This document shows, piece by piece, positions 27,235 through 36,497 of a stretch of 64,000 bases of DNA. The notes below the pieces were generated by a model, which ran no database searches, was not told where the DNA came from, and worked only from the letters and a program-made list of their open reading frames with translations. Origin of the DNA: Blattabacterium cuenoti (GTDB lineage Bacteria > Bacteroidota > Bacteroidia > Flavobacteriales > Blattabacteriaceae); the NCBI RefSeq assembly GCF_014251655.1, contig NZ_CP059225.1, positions 418,028 to 482,027 on the forward strand. Direction: 5' to 3'. The position numbers and the translations under genes are program-made. Position 1 is the first letter of the stretch, and each line of letters begins with the position of its first letter.

Positions 27235-28342
27235 AAAATTGATAAAAACTAGTTTATACAAAAACCATGTGAAGTTAGGGGCAAAAATGATTAATTATTC
27301 AGGTTTTTGTATGCCACTCCAGTACACTTCTTCTTTAATAGAACATATGTCAGTTAGAAATACAGCTGGTATTTTTGATGTGAGTCATATGGGAAAATTT
27401 ATTTTGAAAGGAAAATACGCTATGGATTTAATCCAGTATTTAACCACAAATGATTTATCTAAAATAAAAATAGGACAAGCCCAATATTCTTGTTTAATTA
27501 ATGATAATGGAGGAATCATAGATGATTTAGTGATTTATAAAATTTCGGAAAATAAATTTTTACTTATAGTTAATGCAGCTAATATCGAAAAAAATAAACA
27601 ATGGATTATTTCACATATAAAAAAGAATATATTGTATGATAATATAGAATTCATAGATTTTTCTCAAGAATATTCTCTTTTAGCTATTCAAGGTCCATTA
27701 TCTTTATATTATATTCAAAAATTAACAAATATTTCGTTACATAAAATTCCCTTTTATCATTTTGAGATAGGAGATTTTTCTGGAATAAAACAAGTATTAA
27801 TTTCTTGTACAGGATATACAGGATCTAAAGGAGTAGAAATTTATGTACCTAATAAATATGTAGAAAAAATATGGAATGATATATTAGAAATAAAAGAATA
27901 TAAAATAATTCCTTGTGGAATAGCAAGTAGAAATTCATTAAGAATAGAAATGGGATATCGTTTATATGGACAAGATCTTTCTGAAGAAATAAGCCCTATA
28001 GAAGCTGGATTATCTTGGATTGTCCAGTTCGAAAAAAAAGAATTTCTTGCAAAGAAAAAATTACAAATACAAAAAAAAGAAGGAAAATATAAAAAATTTA
28101 TATCTTTTATTGTAGAAAAAAAAGGTAAAATCCCCAGAAAAAATTATCCATTAATAGATGAAAATGAAATTATTATTGGAAATGTTACGTCTGGAATTTT
28201 TTCTCCGGTTTTAAAAAAAGGAATAGGATTAGGATATTTGTATAATAATAAAAAAGAAAAAAAATTTGTTTATATTTTGATAAGAGGAAAAAAAGTTCCT
28301 ATTACAATGACAAAATTACCTTTCATTAAAAAAAAAATATAA
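27218..28342 (+). CDS. gcvT: Aminomethyltransferase (glycine cleavage T protein)
   Basis: T protein of the glycine cleavage system, moving the aminomethyl carbon to tetrahydrofolate. Conserved: GVFDVSHMG-like GIFDVSHMGKF, SCLINDNGGIIDDLVIYK, CTGYTGSKGVEIYVP, and GIASRNSLRIEMGYRLYGQD. The 374 residues run from ATG 27218. An open TTG-led extension to 27209 is not needed. Folate is completed by FolC (33466) and the E3 subunit by LpdA, both in this window. Confidence 0.94.
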   Translation: MTENHKKLIKTSLYKNHVKLGAKMINYSGFCMPLQYTSSLIEHMSVRNTAGIFDVSHMGKFILKGKYAMDLIQYLTTNDLSKIKIGQAQYSCLINDNGGIIDDLVIYKISENKFLLIVNAANIEKNKQWIISHIKKNILYDNIEFIDFSQEYSLLAIQGPLSLYYIQKLTNISLHKIPFYHFEIGDFSGIKQVLISCTGYTGSKGVEIYVPNKYVEKIWNDILEIKEYKIIPCGIASRNSLRIEMGYRLYGQDLSEEISPIEAGLSWIVQFEKKEFLAKKKLQIQKKEGKYKKFISFIVEKKGKIPRKNYPLIDENEIIIGNVTSGIFSPVLKKGIGLGYLYNNKKEKKFVYILIRGKKVPITMTKLPFIKKKI

Positions 28343-29677
28343 ATACATAAATATTCTGTACATTTCAAAAAAAATTTTTTATTAGCTTTTCCTGTCATTT
28401 TTTCCCAATTAGGAGTAATATGTATAGGTCTATCTGATAACTTAATGGTAGGTTTTTTAGGAAAAAAAGCTTTAGCTTCTGTTTCATTAGCTAATTCCGT
28501 TTTTTTTATAACGATTATTTTTGGATTAGGAATTTCTACTGCTATTTCTTCTTTAATAGCATCTATAGATGCTAAAAAAGAATATGAAAAAGGTGCTATT
28601 ATTTTTTATCATGGATTAATTATAAATTTTTTTTTATCCATATTTATGTATGGATTAATATATGTATTTATTTACATTTTTCCTTACTTAGGACAACCTA
28701 AAGAAATTTTAAATGAAACCATCTATTTTTTGAAGATTATTGCTTTTTCTTTTATTCCATGGATGATATTTGAAGTTTTTAGAAAATTTTCCGAAGGGTT
28801 ATCTCTGGTATATCCAAATCTTATTGTTATTTGGATTGCAGCTTTCATTAACATAATATTAAATTACATATTTACCAATGGATTTTTTGGTTTTTGTAAA
28901 TTAGGGATAATAGGAGTAGCTTATGCTACTTTAATATCTCGTACCATAATGGTAATAGGAATTTTTATACTGTTATACAGATATAAAAAAGTACATTATT
29001 ATTATCATTACTTGAATTTTTTTTTTATAAAGAAAAAATACATAAAAAAAATACTAAAAATAGGGATTCCTTCCGGATTACATATGTTATTTGAAATGAG
29101 TGCTTTCGCTGTTTCCTCGTTCATATCAGGAAAATGTGGAATTAAAGTACTTGCTGCTCATCAAATAGTTATTAATTTAGTTTCTTCTATCTTTCTTCTC
29201 AGTACTGGTCTTTCTGTGGCAGCTACAATCAGAATAGGGAATCAGCTAGCTTTAAAAAATTATTACGAATTAAGAATGGTAGGAAAATCTATTTTCTTTA
29301 TGGGGATTATATTCATGCTAATTTGTAGCTTTTTCCTTATCTACTTACGTAGTAAAATTACTTATATATATATAAATGATCAAGAAGTAATTTTACTTGC
29401 AAAAAAAATGATTATAATTGCTGGATTATTTCAATTATCTGATGGATTACAAGGAATTATTCTTGGAGCTTTAAGAGGATTGCAAGATGTTCACATTCCT
29501 ATGTGGATTAGTTTTTTTTCTTATTGGATTATTGCTTTACCTACAGCTTGGTTTTTATCTATTAAAATAGGAGGGATAGGCGTTTGGATTGGATTAGGAT
29601 TAGGACTTACTCTATCAGCTATATTACTTTTTATGAGATATGAAATTATAACTAAAAGATTTATAAAAAAAATATAA
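28343..29677 (+). CDS. MATE-family efflux transporter with non-standard start
   Basis: Twelve-helix MATE exporter. The open frame begins right after the gcvT stop, in the same frame. The protein reads HKYSVHFKKNFLLAFPVIFSQLG then LSDNLMVGFLG, which is the normal MATE N-terminus and first membrane helix. No ATG, GTG or TTG exists before ATG 28445. Starting there would delete most of helix 1. The best-placed start is ATA at 28343, giving 444 residues, a normal length. Helices continue to the end with no interruption. The natural substrate is unknown. The alternative is a start-codon-loss pseudogene. Confidence 0.78.
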   Translation: MHKYSVHFKKNFLLAFPVIFSQLGVICIGLSDNLMVGFLGKKALASVSLANSVFFITIIFGLGISTAISSLIASIDAKKEYEKGAIIFYHGLIINFFLSIFMYGLIYVFIYIFPYLGQPKEILNETIYFLKIIAFSFIPWMIFEVFRKFSEGLSLVYPNLIVIWIAAFINIILNYIFTNGFFGFCKLGIIGVAYATLISRTIMVIGIFILLYRYKKVHYYYHYLNFFFIKKKYIKKILKIGIPSGLHMLFEMSAFAVSSFISGKCGIKVLAAHQIVINLVSSIFLLSTGLSVAATIRIGNQLALKNYYELRMVGKSIFFMGIIFMLICSFFLIYLRSKITYIYINDQEVILLAKKMIIIAGLFQLSDGLQGIILGALRGLQDVHIPMWISFFSYWIIALPTAWFLSIKIGGIGVWIGLGLGLTLSAILLFMRYEIITKRFIKKI

Positions 29678-29733
29678 CAAATAACTAATATTCAATAGAA
29701 TTAATCCTTCATAGTTTGTAACTAATAATTATT

Positions 29734-29741
29734 TATATTTG
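29734..29741 (+). promoter_or_regulatory. -7 promoter element for deaD
   Basis: TATATTTG matches TAnnTTTG exactly, 14 bases before the deaD ATG. A TTTG lies 15 bases upstream (29715-29718), shorter than the usual 19-21 spacing, so support is partial. Confidence 0.35.
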
Positions 29742-29755
29742 TTATTTACTATTGT

Positions 29756-31381
29756 ATGAAAACATTTAAAGAATACAATTTTTTTAACGATAAAATTCTT
29801 CAATCTCTAGAAGAGATTGGATTTAAATATCCAACACCAATACAAAAGAAGGTGATATCCTTTTTATTTGCTTCAAATAAAGATATTATCGCATTAGCTC
29901 AAACCGGTACTGGAAAAACAGCCGCTTTTGGTTTACCAATTATACAAAAAGTTAATTTTGAATTAAAAAAACCTCAATCCTTAATTTTATGTCCTACAAG
30001 GGAGTTATGTATACAAATAACACGTGATCTTTGTCGTTTTTCTAAATTTTTATCATCGATTCGAATTATTCCTTTATATGGAGGTGTTAATATAGAATAT
30101 CAAATTAAATCTATACAAAAAAAAACTCATATTATAGTAGGGACTCCAGGAAGAATAATTGATTTAATAAAAAGAAAAAAATTATTTCTTAATGAAATTA
30201 AACATTTAATACTTGATGAAGCAGATGAAATGATGAATATGGGTTTTAAAGAAGAATTAGATTATATAATAGCTCAATTGCCAAAAAAAAGACAAAGTCT
30301 TCTTTTTTCTGCTACCATGTCTAAGTATATGAACGTTATAGCAAACACTTACTTAAAAGATCCTGTAGAAATCATTATTGGAAGAAAAAATGTTGGATCT
30401 GATGATGTAAAACATATCTACTATATAGTAGATCAATTAAGAAAAAAATATTTAGTTTTAAAAAGAATTATAGATATAAATCCAGAAATCTATGGAATTA
30501 TATTTTGTAGTACAAAAAAAGGAACTAAAGAAATAGCTGAATATTTAATAAAAGATGGGTATAACGCGGATGCTTTATATGGAGATCTTTCGCAAACACA
30601 ACGTGAATATGTCATGAATAGATTTAGAAATAAAAATTTACAATTTTTAGTAGCTACGGATGTAGCTGCTCGTGGTCTAGATGTAAATAATATAACTCAT
30701 GTAATCAATTACAATATCCCCAAAGAAAGTGAAATTTATGTACACAGAAGTGGTCGTACTGGTAGAGCGGGTAATTCTGGAATTTCTGTTTGTATCGTAC
30801 ATGCTAGAGAAACCAGAAATTTAAAAGAATTTGAAAAAAAAATTGGAATCAATTTTTATAGGAAAATGGTCCCAACAGGAAAAGAAATATGTGAAAAACA
30901 ATTACTATATTTTATAGAAAGAGTGAAAAAAGTTGTTGTAGATGATAAACTTATGAAAAGATTTATTCCTGAAATACAAAAAAATTTAAAATTTTTTGAT
31001 AAAGAAGAATTAATAAAACGTTTTTCTTGGATAGAGTTTAACCGATTTATAAATTATTATAAAGATTCTAAAGATATAAATCCTATTTATTTAGGAAAAA
31101 AAATAAAAAAAAAATCTTTTGTAAAGTCTAAAAAATTAAAAAAAGAATCTTTTTCTAAACTTTTTTTGAACATAGGATATAAAGATAATTTAACAAAATT
31201 AGGATTAATTAATTTAATAAATCAAGCGGTTAACAACTCACGTATTAATATTGGTCATATAGAAATATTATCGAATTTCTCATTATTCGAAGTAGAAAAA
31301 CGTTTTAAACGTAAAATATTAGTAGGAATGAGTAGAATAAATCATTTTGGAAGACCTATTTCTATAGAAATTAAAAATTAA
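29756..31381 (+). CDS. deaD: DEAD-box RNA helicase
   Basis: ATP-dependent RNA helicase. Motifs in order: Q motif with YPTPIQKK, motif [40 protein letters not shown], and [10 protein letters not shown]. The C-terminal part (about 440-541) ends with a small RNA-binding module ([21 protein letters not shown]), as in DbpA and CsdA helicases. Likely role in ribosome assembly or mRNA turnover. The 541 residues match the bacterial DeaD/CshA class. Confidence 0.93.
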   Translation: MKTFKEYNFFNDKILQSLEEIGFKYPTPIQKKVISFLFASNKDIIALAQTGTGKTAAFGLPIIQKVNFELKKPQSLILCPTRELCIQITRDLCRFSKFLSSIRIIPLYGGVNIEYQIKSIQKKTHIIVGTPGRIIDLIKRKKLFLNEIKHLILDEADEMMNMGFKEELDYIIAQLPKKRQSLLFSATMSKYMNVIANTYLKDPVEIIIGRKNVGSDDVKHIYYIVDQLRKKYLVLKRIIDINPEIYGIIFCSTKKGTKEIAEYLIKDGYNADALYGDLSQTQREYVMNRFRNKNLQFLVATDVAARGLDVNNITHVINYNIPKESEIYVHRSGRTGRAGNSGISVCIVHARETRNLKEFEKKIGINFYRKMVPTGKEICEKQLLYFIERVKKVVVDDKLMKRFIPEIQKNLKFFDKEELIKRFSWIEFNRFINYYKDSKDINPIYLGKKIKKKSFVKSKKLKKESFSKLFLNIGYKDNLTKLGLINLINQAVNNSRINIGHIEILSNFSLFEVEKRFKRKILVGMSRINHFGRPISIEIKN

Positions 31382-31388
31382 AACTTTG

Positions 31389-32474
31389 ATGGCAGGAAAT
31401 ATTTTTGGAAATTTATTTAGAATTAGTACTTTTGGAGAAAGTCATGGAGAAGCTTTAGGTGGGGTTATTGATGGATGTCCATCTGGATTAGAATTAAATT
31501 TTGATGAAATTCAATACGAATTAAATCGTAGAAAACCAGGACAATCTTCTATTGTAACTAAAAGAAGTGAGCCTGATAAAGTTAAATTTTTATCTGGAAT
31601 TTTTAATAATCAAACAACAGGATCTCCTATAGGATTCATTGTTTATAATCAAGATCATAAATCCGTTGATTATAACCATATTAAAAATGTATATCGTCCA
31701 TCTCATTCAGATTTCACATATGAAAATAAATATGGAATTCGTGATTATAGAGGAGGAGGACGTTCTTCCGCAAGAGAAACGATCTGTAGAGTAGTAGCTG
31801 GGGCCGTAGCTAAACAATTAATAAAAGATATCACTATTACTTCTTATGTTTCTTCTGTAGGAAACATATCTATTCATAAATCTTATCAAGAATTAGACTT
31901 GTCCAAAGAATCAATAGAAGGAAATCCTATAAGATGTCCTGATCCAGGTACTGCAGAAAAAATGATATCTAAAATTAAAAAAATAAAAAATAAAGGGGAT
32001 ACAATAGGAGGAACTATTACATGTATCATTAATGATATTCCAATAGGAATTGGAGAACCTGTTTTTGAAAAATTACATGCAGAACTAGGAAAAGCTATGT
32101 TATCGATTAATGCAGTTAAAGGATTTGAATATGGAAGTGGATTTAAAGGAACTGAATTAACTGGTTCTCAACATAATGATTTGTTTACTCAAGATGGAAA
32201 AACTAAAACTAATTTATCTGGAGGAATTCAAGGAGGTATTTCTAATGGGATGGATATTTATTTTAAAATTGCTTTTAAACCTGTAGCTACAATAATGAAA
32301 AAACAACAAACTATAGACAAACATAAAAATATTGTTTTAATGGAAGGGAAAGGGAGACATGACCCCTGTGTTTTACCCCGTGCAGTTCCTATTGTAGAAT
32401 CTATGACTGCTTTGGTTTTAGCAGATTATTGGATGTACGCTAAATTATCTAAATATTCTTCATTTTTGAATTAA
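31389..32474 (+). CDS. aroC: Chorismate synthase
   Basis: Last step of the shikimate pathway, using reduced FMN. Signatures: [52 protein letters not shown], and [13 protein letters not shown]. The 361 residues are full length from ATG 31389; a TTG directly before it is unlikely. Chorismate supplies menaquinone (menF here) and the aromatic amino acids. The next gene, miaA, begins at the base after the stop codon. Confidence 0.97.
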   Translation: MAGNIFGNLFRISTFGESHGEALGGVIDGCPSGLELNFDEIQYELNRRKPGQSSIVTKRSEPDKVKFLSGIFNNQTTGSPIGFIVYNQDHKSVDYNHIKNVYRPSHSDFTYENKYGIRDYRGGGRSSARETICRVVAGAVAKQLIKDITITSYVSSVGNISIHKSYQELDLSKESIEGNPIRCPDPGTAEKMISKIKKIKNKGDTIGGTITCIINDIPIGIGEPVFEKLHAELGKAMLSINAVKGFEYGSGFKGTELTGSQHNDLFTQDGKTKTNLSGGIQGGISNGMDIYFKIAFKPVATIMKKQQTIDKHKNIVLMEGKGRHDPCVLPRAVPIVESMTALVLADYWMYAKLSKYSSFLN

Positions 32475-33404
32475 TTGAATCATAAATATTTAATTTTCAT
32501 TTTAGGGCCAACATCTGTCGGAAAAACATCTATGTCCTTATTCTTAGCTAATAAGTTCAAAACGGAAATTTTATCTTGTGATTCCAGAAAATTTTATAAA
32601 GAACTAAGGATTGGAACGGCTATGCCCACTATAAAAGACCTTTGTAGGATCCCCCATCATTTTATAGGACATTTGAGTATTCATCAAATCTATAACTCTA
32701 AATTATTTGAAATAGATTCTTTATATAAAATTTCAAATTTATTTAAAAAATATTCTATATTGATTATGGTAGGAGGATCCAGTTTATATGAAAGAGCTGT
32801 AACAAAAGGATTATCGGAAATTCCTAAAATAAATTTAAATATTAGAAATAACTTAATTTTACATTTTCAAGAAAAAGGAATTTCTTTCCTTCAAAAAGAA
32901 TTTATAAAATTAAAAAAAAAAGGAGAATCAATAGATATTAATAATCCAAGACGATTGATAAGATATTTAGAAATTATCAAATCTACAGGACAACATCCTT
33001 CCTTTTTTTTTAAAAAAAAAAAAATATACAAAAGGGATTTTTGTATTTTAAAAATAGGATTGATTATTCCAAAATATGAAATTCATTCTAGAATAAATAA
33101 AAGGGTAGATAAAATGATGAAAAAAGGATTATTAGATGAAGCTAAACTCTATTATCATTATAGAAATTTAAATAGTTTGCAAACAATAGGATACAAAGAA
33201 TTATTTGAATTTTTTTCGAAAGATAAAAATTGTTTAAATGAAGCTGTAGAAAAAATAAAAAGAAATACTAGAAAATATGCAAAAAGACAATTAACTTGGT
33301 ATAGAAAAGATCCATCTATTATATGGTTTGATCCAAAAGAAAAAGAAAAAATTTTTAATTTTATTTTAAATAGAATGAATGGGAATGGGCAATACTGGAT
33401 TTGA
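32475..33404 (+). CDS. miaA: tRNA dimethylallyltransferase
   Basis: Adds dimethylallyl to A37 of tRNAs reading UNN codons; MiaB then methylthiolates the base. P-loop GPTSVGKTS is at residues 11-19. The tRNA-contact and catalytic regions are SCDSRKFYKEL, GGSSLYERAVTKG, and NPRRLIRYLE. The start is TTG immediately after the aroC stop; any later ATG would lose the P-loop. The last codons lie inside the antisense of tRNA-Val. The stop TGA (33402-33404) is the complement of the tRNA T-loop. Confidence 0.94.
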   Translation: MNHKYLIFILGPTSVGKTSMSLFLANKFKTEILSCDSRKFYKELRIGTAMPTIKDLCRIPHHFIGHLSIHQIYNSKLFEIDSLYKISNLFKKYSILIMVGGSSLYERAVTKGLSEIPKINLNIRNNLILHFQEKGISFLQKEFIKLKKKGESIDINNPRRLIRYLEIIKSTGQHPSFFFKKKKIYKRDFCILKIGLIIPKYEIHSRINKRVDKMMKKGLLDEAKLYYHYRNLNSLQTIGYKELFEFFSKDKNCLNEAVEKIKRNTRKYAKRQLTWYRKDPSIIWFDPKEKEKIFNFILNRMNGNGQYWI

Positions 33405-33460
33405 ACCAGTGACCTCCTGCTTGTAAAACAGATGCTCTAAACCAACTGAGCTAATTGCCC
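33387..33460 (-). tRNA. tRNA-Val (UAC)
   Basis: Seventy-four bases fold as a cloverleaf. The acceptor GGGCAAT pairs with ATTGCCC, the D-stem is GCTC/GAGC, the anticodon loop TTTACAA gives anticodon TAC, and the T-arm contains GGTTCAAATCC. The 3' end overlaps the antisense miaA coding end by 18 bases. It lies five bases downstream of folC on the same strand. Confidence 0.96.
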
Positions 33461-33465
33461 TTTGT

Positions 33466-34737
33466 TCAAATGTAAGAAAAATTTTTATAGTATAACAAAA
33501 TTTCAGATACAATAAACGTACTTCCACTTATTAAGATCAAATCATTTTTATTAGCTTTATCTTTTGCAGATAAAAAAGCTTTTTCTACAGAATCAAAAAA
33601 ATTTATTTTACTACTACTACAATTTTTAAATATTTTTTTTACTAATATTTTTAAATCATAAATAGGAAATTTTCTATCTATAGAAGGTTGACAAAAATAA
33701 TAGAAAGATTCGATAGGAAAATATTTTAATAATATGTCTACTTGTTTTTCTTTAACAAAACCCAAAACTAAATGTAACATATCATATGACTCTTTTTTTA
33801 ATTGATGAGTAATCATAGAAACCCCTTCTTCATTATGAGCTATATCACAAATAATTTTAGGGTATTTTTTTTGTAAAATATGCCAACGACCTTTGAAAGT
33901 CGTATTTTTTACGATATTTTTTAATCCTTTTTTTATCGATTTATGAGATACAAAAATATTTTTTCTATAATGTAGAATACTTATAATTTTTAATACAATA
34001 TTTCTATTTAAAGTTTGATAATCAGCTTCAAAAGGAATTGAATATTTGATATCTTCTTTTTTTTTTATAGAAAAATAAATTGGAGCATTTTTATTTAAAG
34101 CTGTTTTAAAAAAAATAACTTGAATATCTTTTGATACATTGCACCCTATTATAACTGAAACGTTTTTCTTGATTATTCCTGCTTTTTCCAAAGCAATTTT
34201 ACATTTACTATTTCCAAGTGTTTCTCCGTGATCTATACTGATATTAGTTATTACTGATATTTCCGGAATGATAATATTAGTAGAATCCAATCTTCCACCC
34301 ATACCTACTTCTATAATGGCTATGTTTACTCCTTTTTTTTTAAAATACTGAAAGGCTAAAGCTGTATTCATTTCAAAAAATGATATTTTTTCTTTTTCTA
34401 TAAATTTTTGATTTTTTTCAATAAAATCTACAATAAAGTCTTTTTCTATTAAAGATCCATTGTAGGTTATTCTTTCTCTAAAATCTATTAAATGAGGAGA
34501 AGTAAATAATCCTATTTTATATTTTTCTTCTTGTAAAATGGAAGATAACATATGAACTGTAGAACCTTTTCCATTCGTTCCTCCTACATGGATACTTTTA
34601 AAAAAATTTTGAGGATTTCCTAAATAAGAACAAAAATTTTGTATTCTTTTTAAACCTGGTTTATATGATTTTAAACCAATTTTCTGATAAATGGGAAGAC
34701 GTTTAAAAATCCATTGAACAGTTTCTAAATAATTCAA
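33466..34737 (-). CDS. folC: Bifunctional folylpolyglutamate / dihydrofolate synthase
   Basis: Adds glutamate to dihydropteroate and folates. Mur-ligase fold. The ATP loop is HVGGTNGKGSTVHML, then NTALAFQYF, IEVGMGGRLDSTN, DHGETLG with the metal His, and a C-terminal ligase domain with KGRWHIL and DIAHNEEG. The 423 residues are normal. It supplies the cofactor for gcvT. Probably co-transcribed with the downstream tRNA-Val. Confidence 0.94.
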   Translation of the reverse strand: MNYLETVQWIFKRLPIYQKIGLKSYKPGLKRIQNFCSYLGNPQNFFKSIHVGGTNGKGSTVHMLSSILQEEKYKIGLFTSPHLIDFRERITYNGSLIEKDFIVDFIEKNQKFIEKEKISFFEMNTALAFQYFKKKGVNIAIIEVGMGGRLDSTNIIIPEISVITNISIDHGETLGNSKCKIALEKAGIIKKNVSVIIGCNVSKDIQVIFFKTALNKNAPIYFSIKKKEDIKYSIPFEADYQTLNRNIVLKIISILHYRKNIFVSHKSIKKGLKNIVKNTTFKGRWHILQKKYPKIICDIAHNEEGVSMITHQLKKESYDMLHLVLGFVKEKQVDILLKYFPIESFYYFCQPSIDRKFPIYDLKILVKKIFKNCSSSKINFFDSVEKAFLSAKDKANKNDLILISGSTFIVSEILLYYKNFSYI

Positions 34738-34835
34738 CTTATTTATTTAAATATTAAAATAATATAGCAAAAATATATTTTTTAAAAAAATTAGTTATAT
34801 TCGCATTAAATTGGTTTTTTAATTATTCTATTGTC

Positions 34836-36497
34836 ATAAAATCACACTTACATTTTGTTGAAAAAATTATAGAGGAAGATATTAAAAATGGATTTCACAG
34901 AGAAAAAATAAAATTTCGTTTTCCTCCTGAACCAAATGGACACCTTCATATTGGTCATATTAAAGCTATATGTCTCAACTTTGAGTTGGGTAAAAAATAT
35001 AAATCTCCAGTTCATTTAAGATTCGACGATACTAATCCTATAGGAGAAGAAAAAAATTTTATAGAATCTATAAAAAAAGATATTCTTTTTTTAGGGTTTA
35101 AATGGGATAGTGAATGTTATGCATCCGATTATTTTCAACAACTTTATGAATGGGCTATTAAATTAATTAAAAAAAGTAAAGCTTATGTCGATGATCAGCC
35201 TCAAAGTATCATTAAATTTCAAAGGAAAACCCCTTTTGAAAAGGGAATTATCAGTCTTTATAGAAAAAGATCCGTAGATGAAAATCTATATCTTTTTGAA
35301 AAAATGAAAAGTGGAATCTTTCAAGAAGGATCTTGTGTATTAAGAGCAAAAATTAACATGAATTCTTCAAATATGAATATGAGAGATCCGATTATGTACA
35401 GAATAATCTTACGAAAAAAACATCATAAAACTAAAAATAAATGGTGTATCTATCCTACTTATGATTGGACTCATGGACAATGTGATTATATTGAACAAAT
35501 ATCTCATTCTTTATGCTCATTAGAATTTGAAAATAGACGTCCATTATATAATTGGTATTTAGATCAAATTTGTGATTCTAATTCGGAAAAAATAAGACCA
35601 AAACAAATAGAATTTTCAAGATTAAATTTAAGTAATACTATAACTAGCAAAAGAAAAATACAATATTTAATTGAAAAAAAAATAATCCAATCTTGGAACG
35701 ATCCACGAATTTTAACAATTTCTGGATTACGTCGTAAAGGATACACTCCTACCGCTTTAAAAAATTTTGTTCGTCAGATAGGGGTGACAAAAAGAAATAA
35801 TATTATTGATGTATCTTTTTTAGAATTTTGTATTAGAGAACATTTGAATAAAATAGCTCCTAGAGTTATGGTAGTATTGCGTCCTATTAAACTAATTATT
35901 GATAATTACTCTATCAATTATACAGAATGGATAAAAGCTGAAAACAATCCAGAATATCCTAATTCCGGATATAGAAAAGTTCCTTTTTCTAAATTTCTTT
36001 ATATTGAAAAAGATGATTTTTTAGAAAAAGAACAAATAAATTTTTTTAGGCTTTGTATAGGAAAAGAAGTAAGACTTAAGAATGCCTATATTATAAAAGC
36101 AAATTACATAATAAAAAATTCTAAAGGAGAGATAAAAGAAATACATTGTACCTACGATCCAAAAAGTAAATCTGGAAAAAAAAGAAAAATAGAAGAAAAA
36201 AGAAGAATAAAAAGTACTTTACATTGGGTTTCCATAAAACATTCTTTTTCTGTAGAAATTAATTTATATTATTCTCTTTTTTTAAAAAAAAATCCGGATA
36301 TTGATTTTCATCAGTGCATAAATCCAAAATCTATAGATAAAATTACAGGTTATGCAGAACCTGATTTGAAAAAAGCAAAAAAAGGAAATCACTTTCAATT
36401 CCAAAGAATTGGTTATTTTTATGTAGAAAAAGTTAGCGAAAAAAAAATTATTTTTAATCAAACAGCATCTATAAAAAATAAATGGAAAAAAAATTAA
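34836..36497 (+). CDS. glnS: Glutaminyl-tRNA synthetase without a canonical start codon
   Basis: Class I synthetase charging tRNA-Gln. HIGH motif in [19 protein letters not shown]-type loop SKRK after LNLSNTIT, and a C-terminal anticodon-binding beta-barrel pair. The frame is open back to a stop at 34755. Homology begins around [14 protein letters not shown], near 34851. Between the upstream stop and 34986 there is no in-frame ATG, GTG or TTG. The best start is ATA at 34836 (553 residues, the normal GlnS length) or ATT at 34830. The TTG at 34986 would delete the HIGH motif. Its stop overlaps the convergent rpoC end by four bases. Confidence 0.9.
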   Translation: MKSHLHFVEKIIEEDIKNGFHREKIKFRFPPEPNGHLHIGHIKAICLNFELGKKYKSPVHLRFDDTNPIGEEKNFIESIKKDILFLGFKWDSECYASDYFQQLYEWAIKLIKKSKAYVDDQPQSIIKFQRKTPFEKGIISLYRKRSVDENLYLFEKMKSGIFQEGSCVLRAKINMNSSNMNMRDPIMYRIILRKKHHKTKNKWCIYPTYDWTHGQCDYIEQISHSLCSLEFENRRPLYNWYLDQICDSNSEKIRPKQIEFSRLNLSNTITSKRKIQYLIEKKIIQSWNDPRILTISGLRRKGYTPTALKNFVRQIGVTKRNNIIDVSFLEFCIREHLNKIAPRVMVVLRPIKLIIDNYSINYTEWIKAENNPEYPNSGYRKVPFSKFLYIEKDDFLEKEQINFFRLCIGKEVRLKNAYIIKANYIIKNSKGEIKEIHCTYDPKSKSGKKRKIEEKRRIKSTLHWVSIKHSFSVEINLYYSLFLKKNPDIDFHQCINPKSIDKITGYAEPDLKKAKKGNHFQFQRIGYFYVEKVSEKKIIFNQTASIKNKWKKN

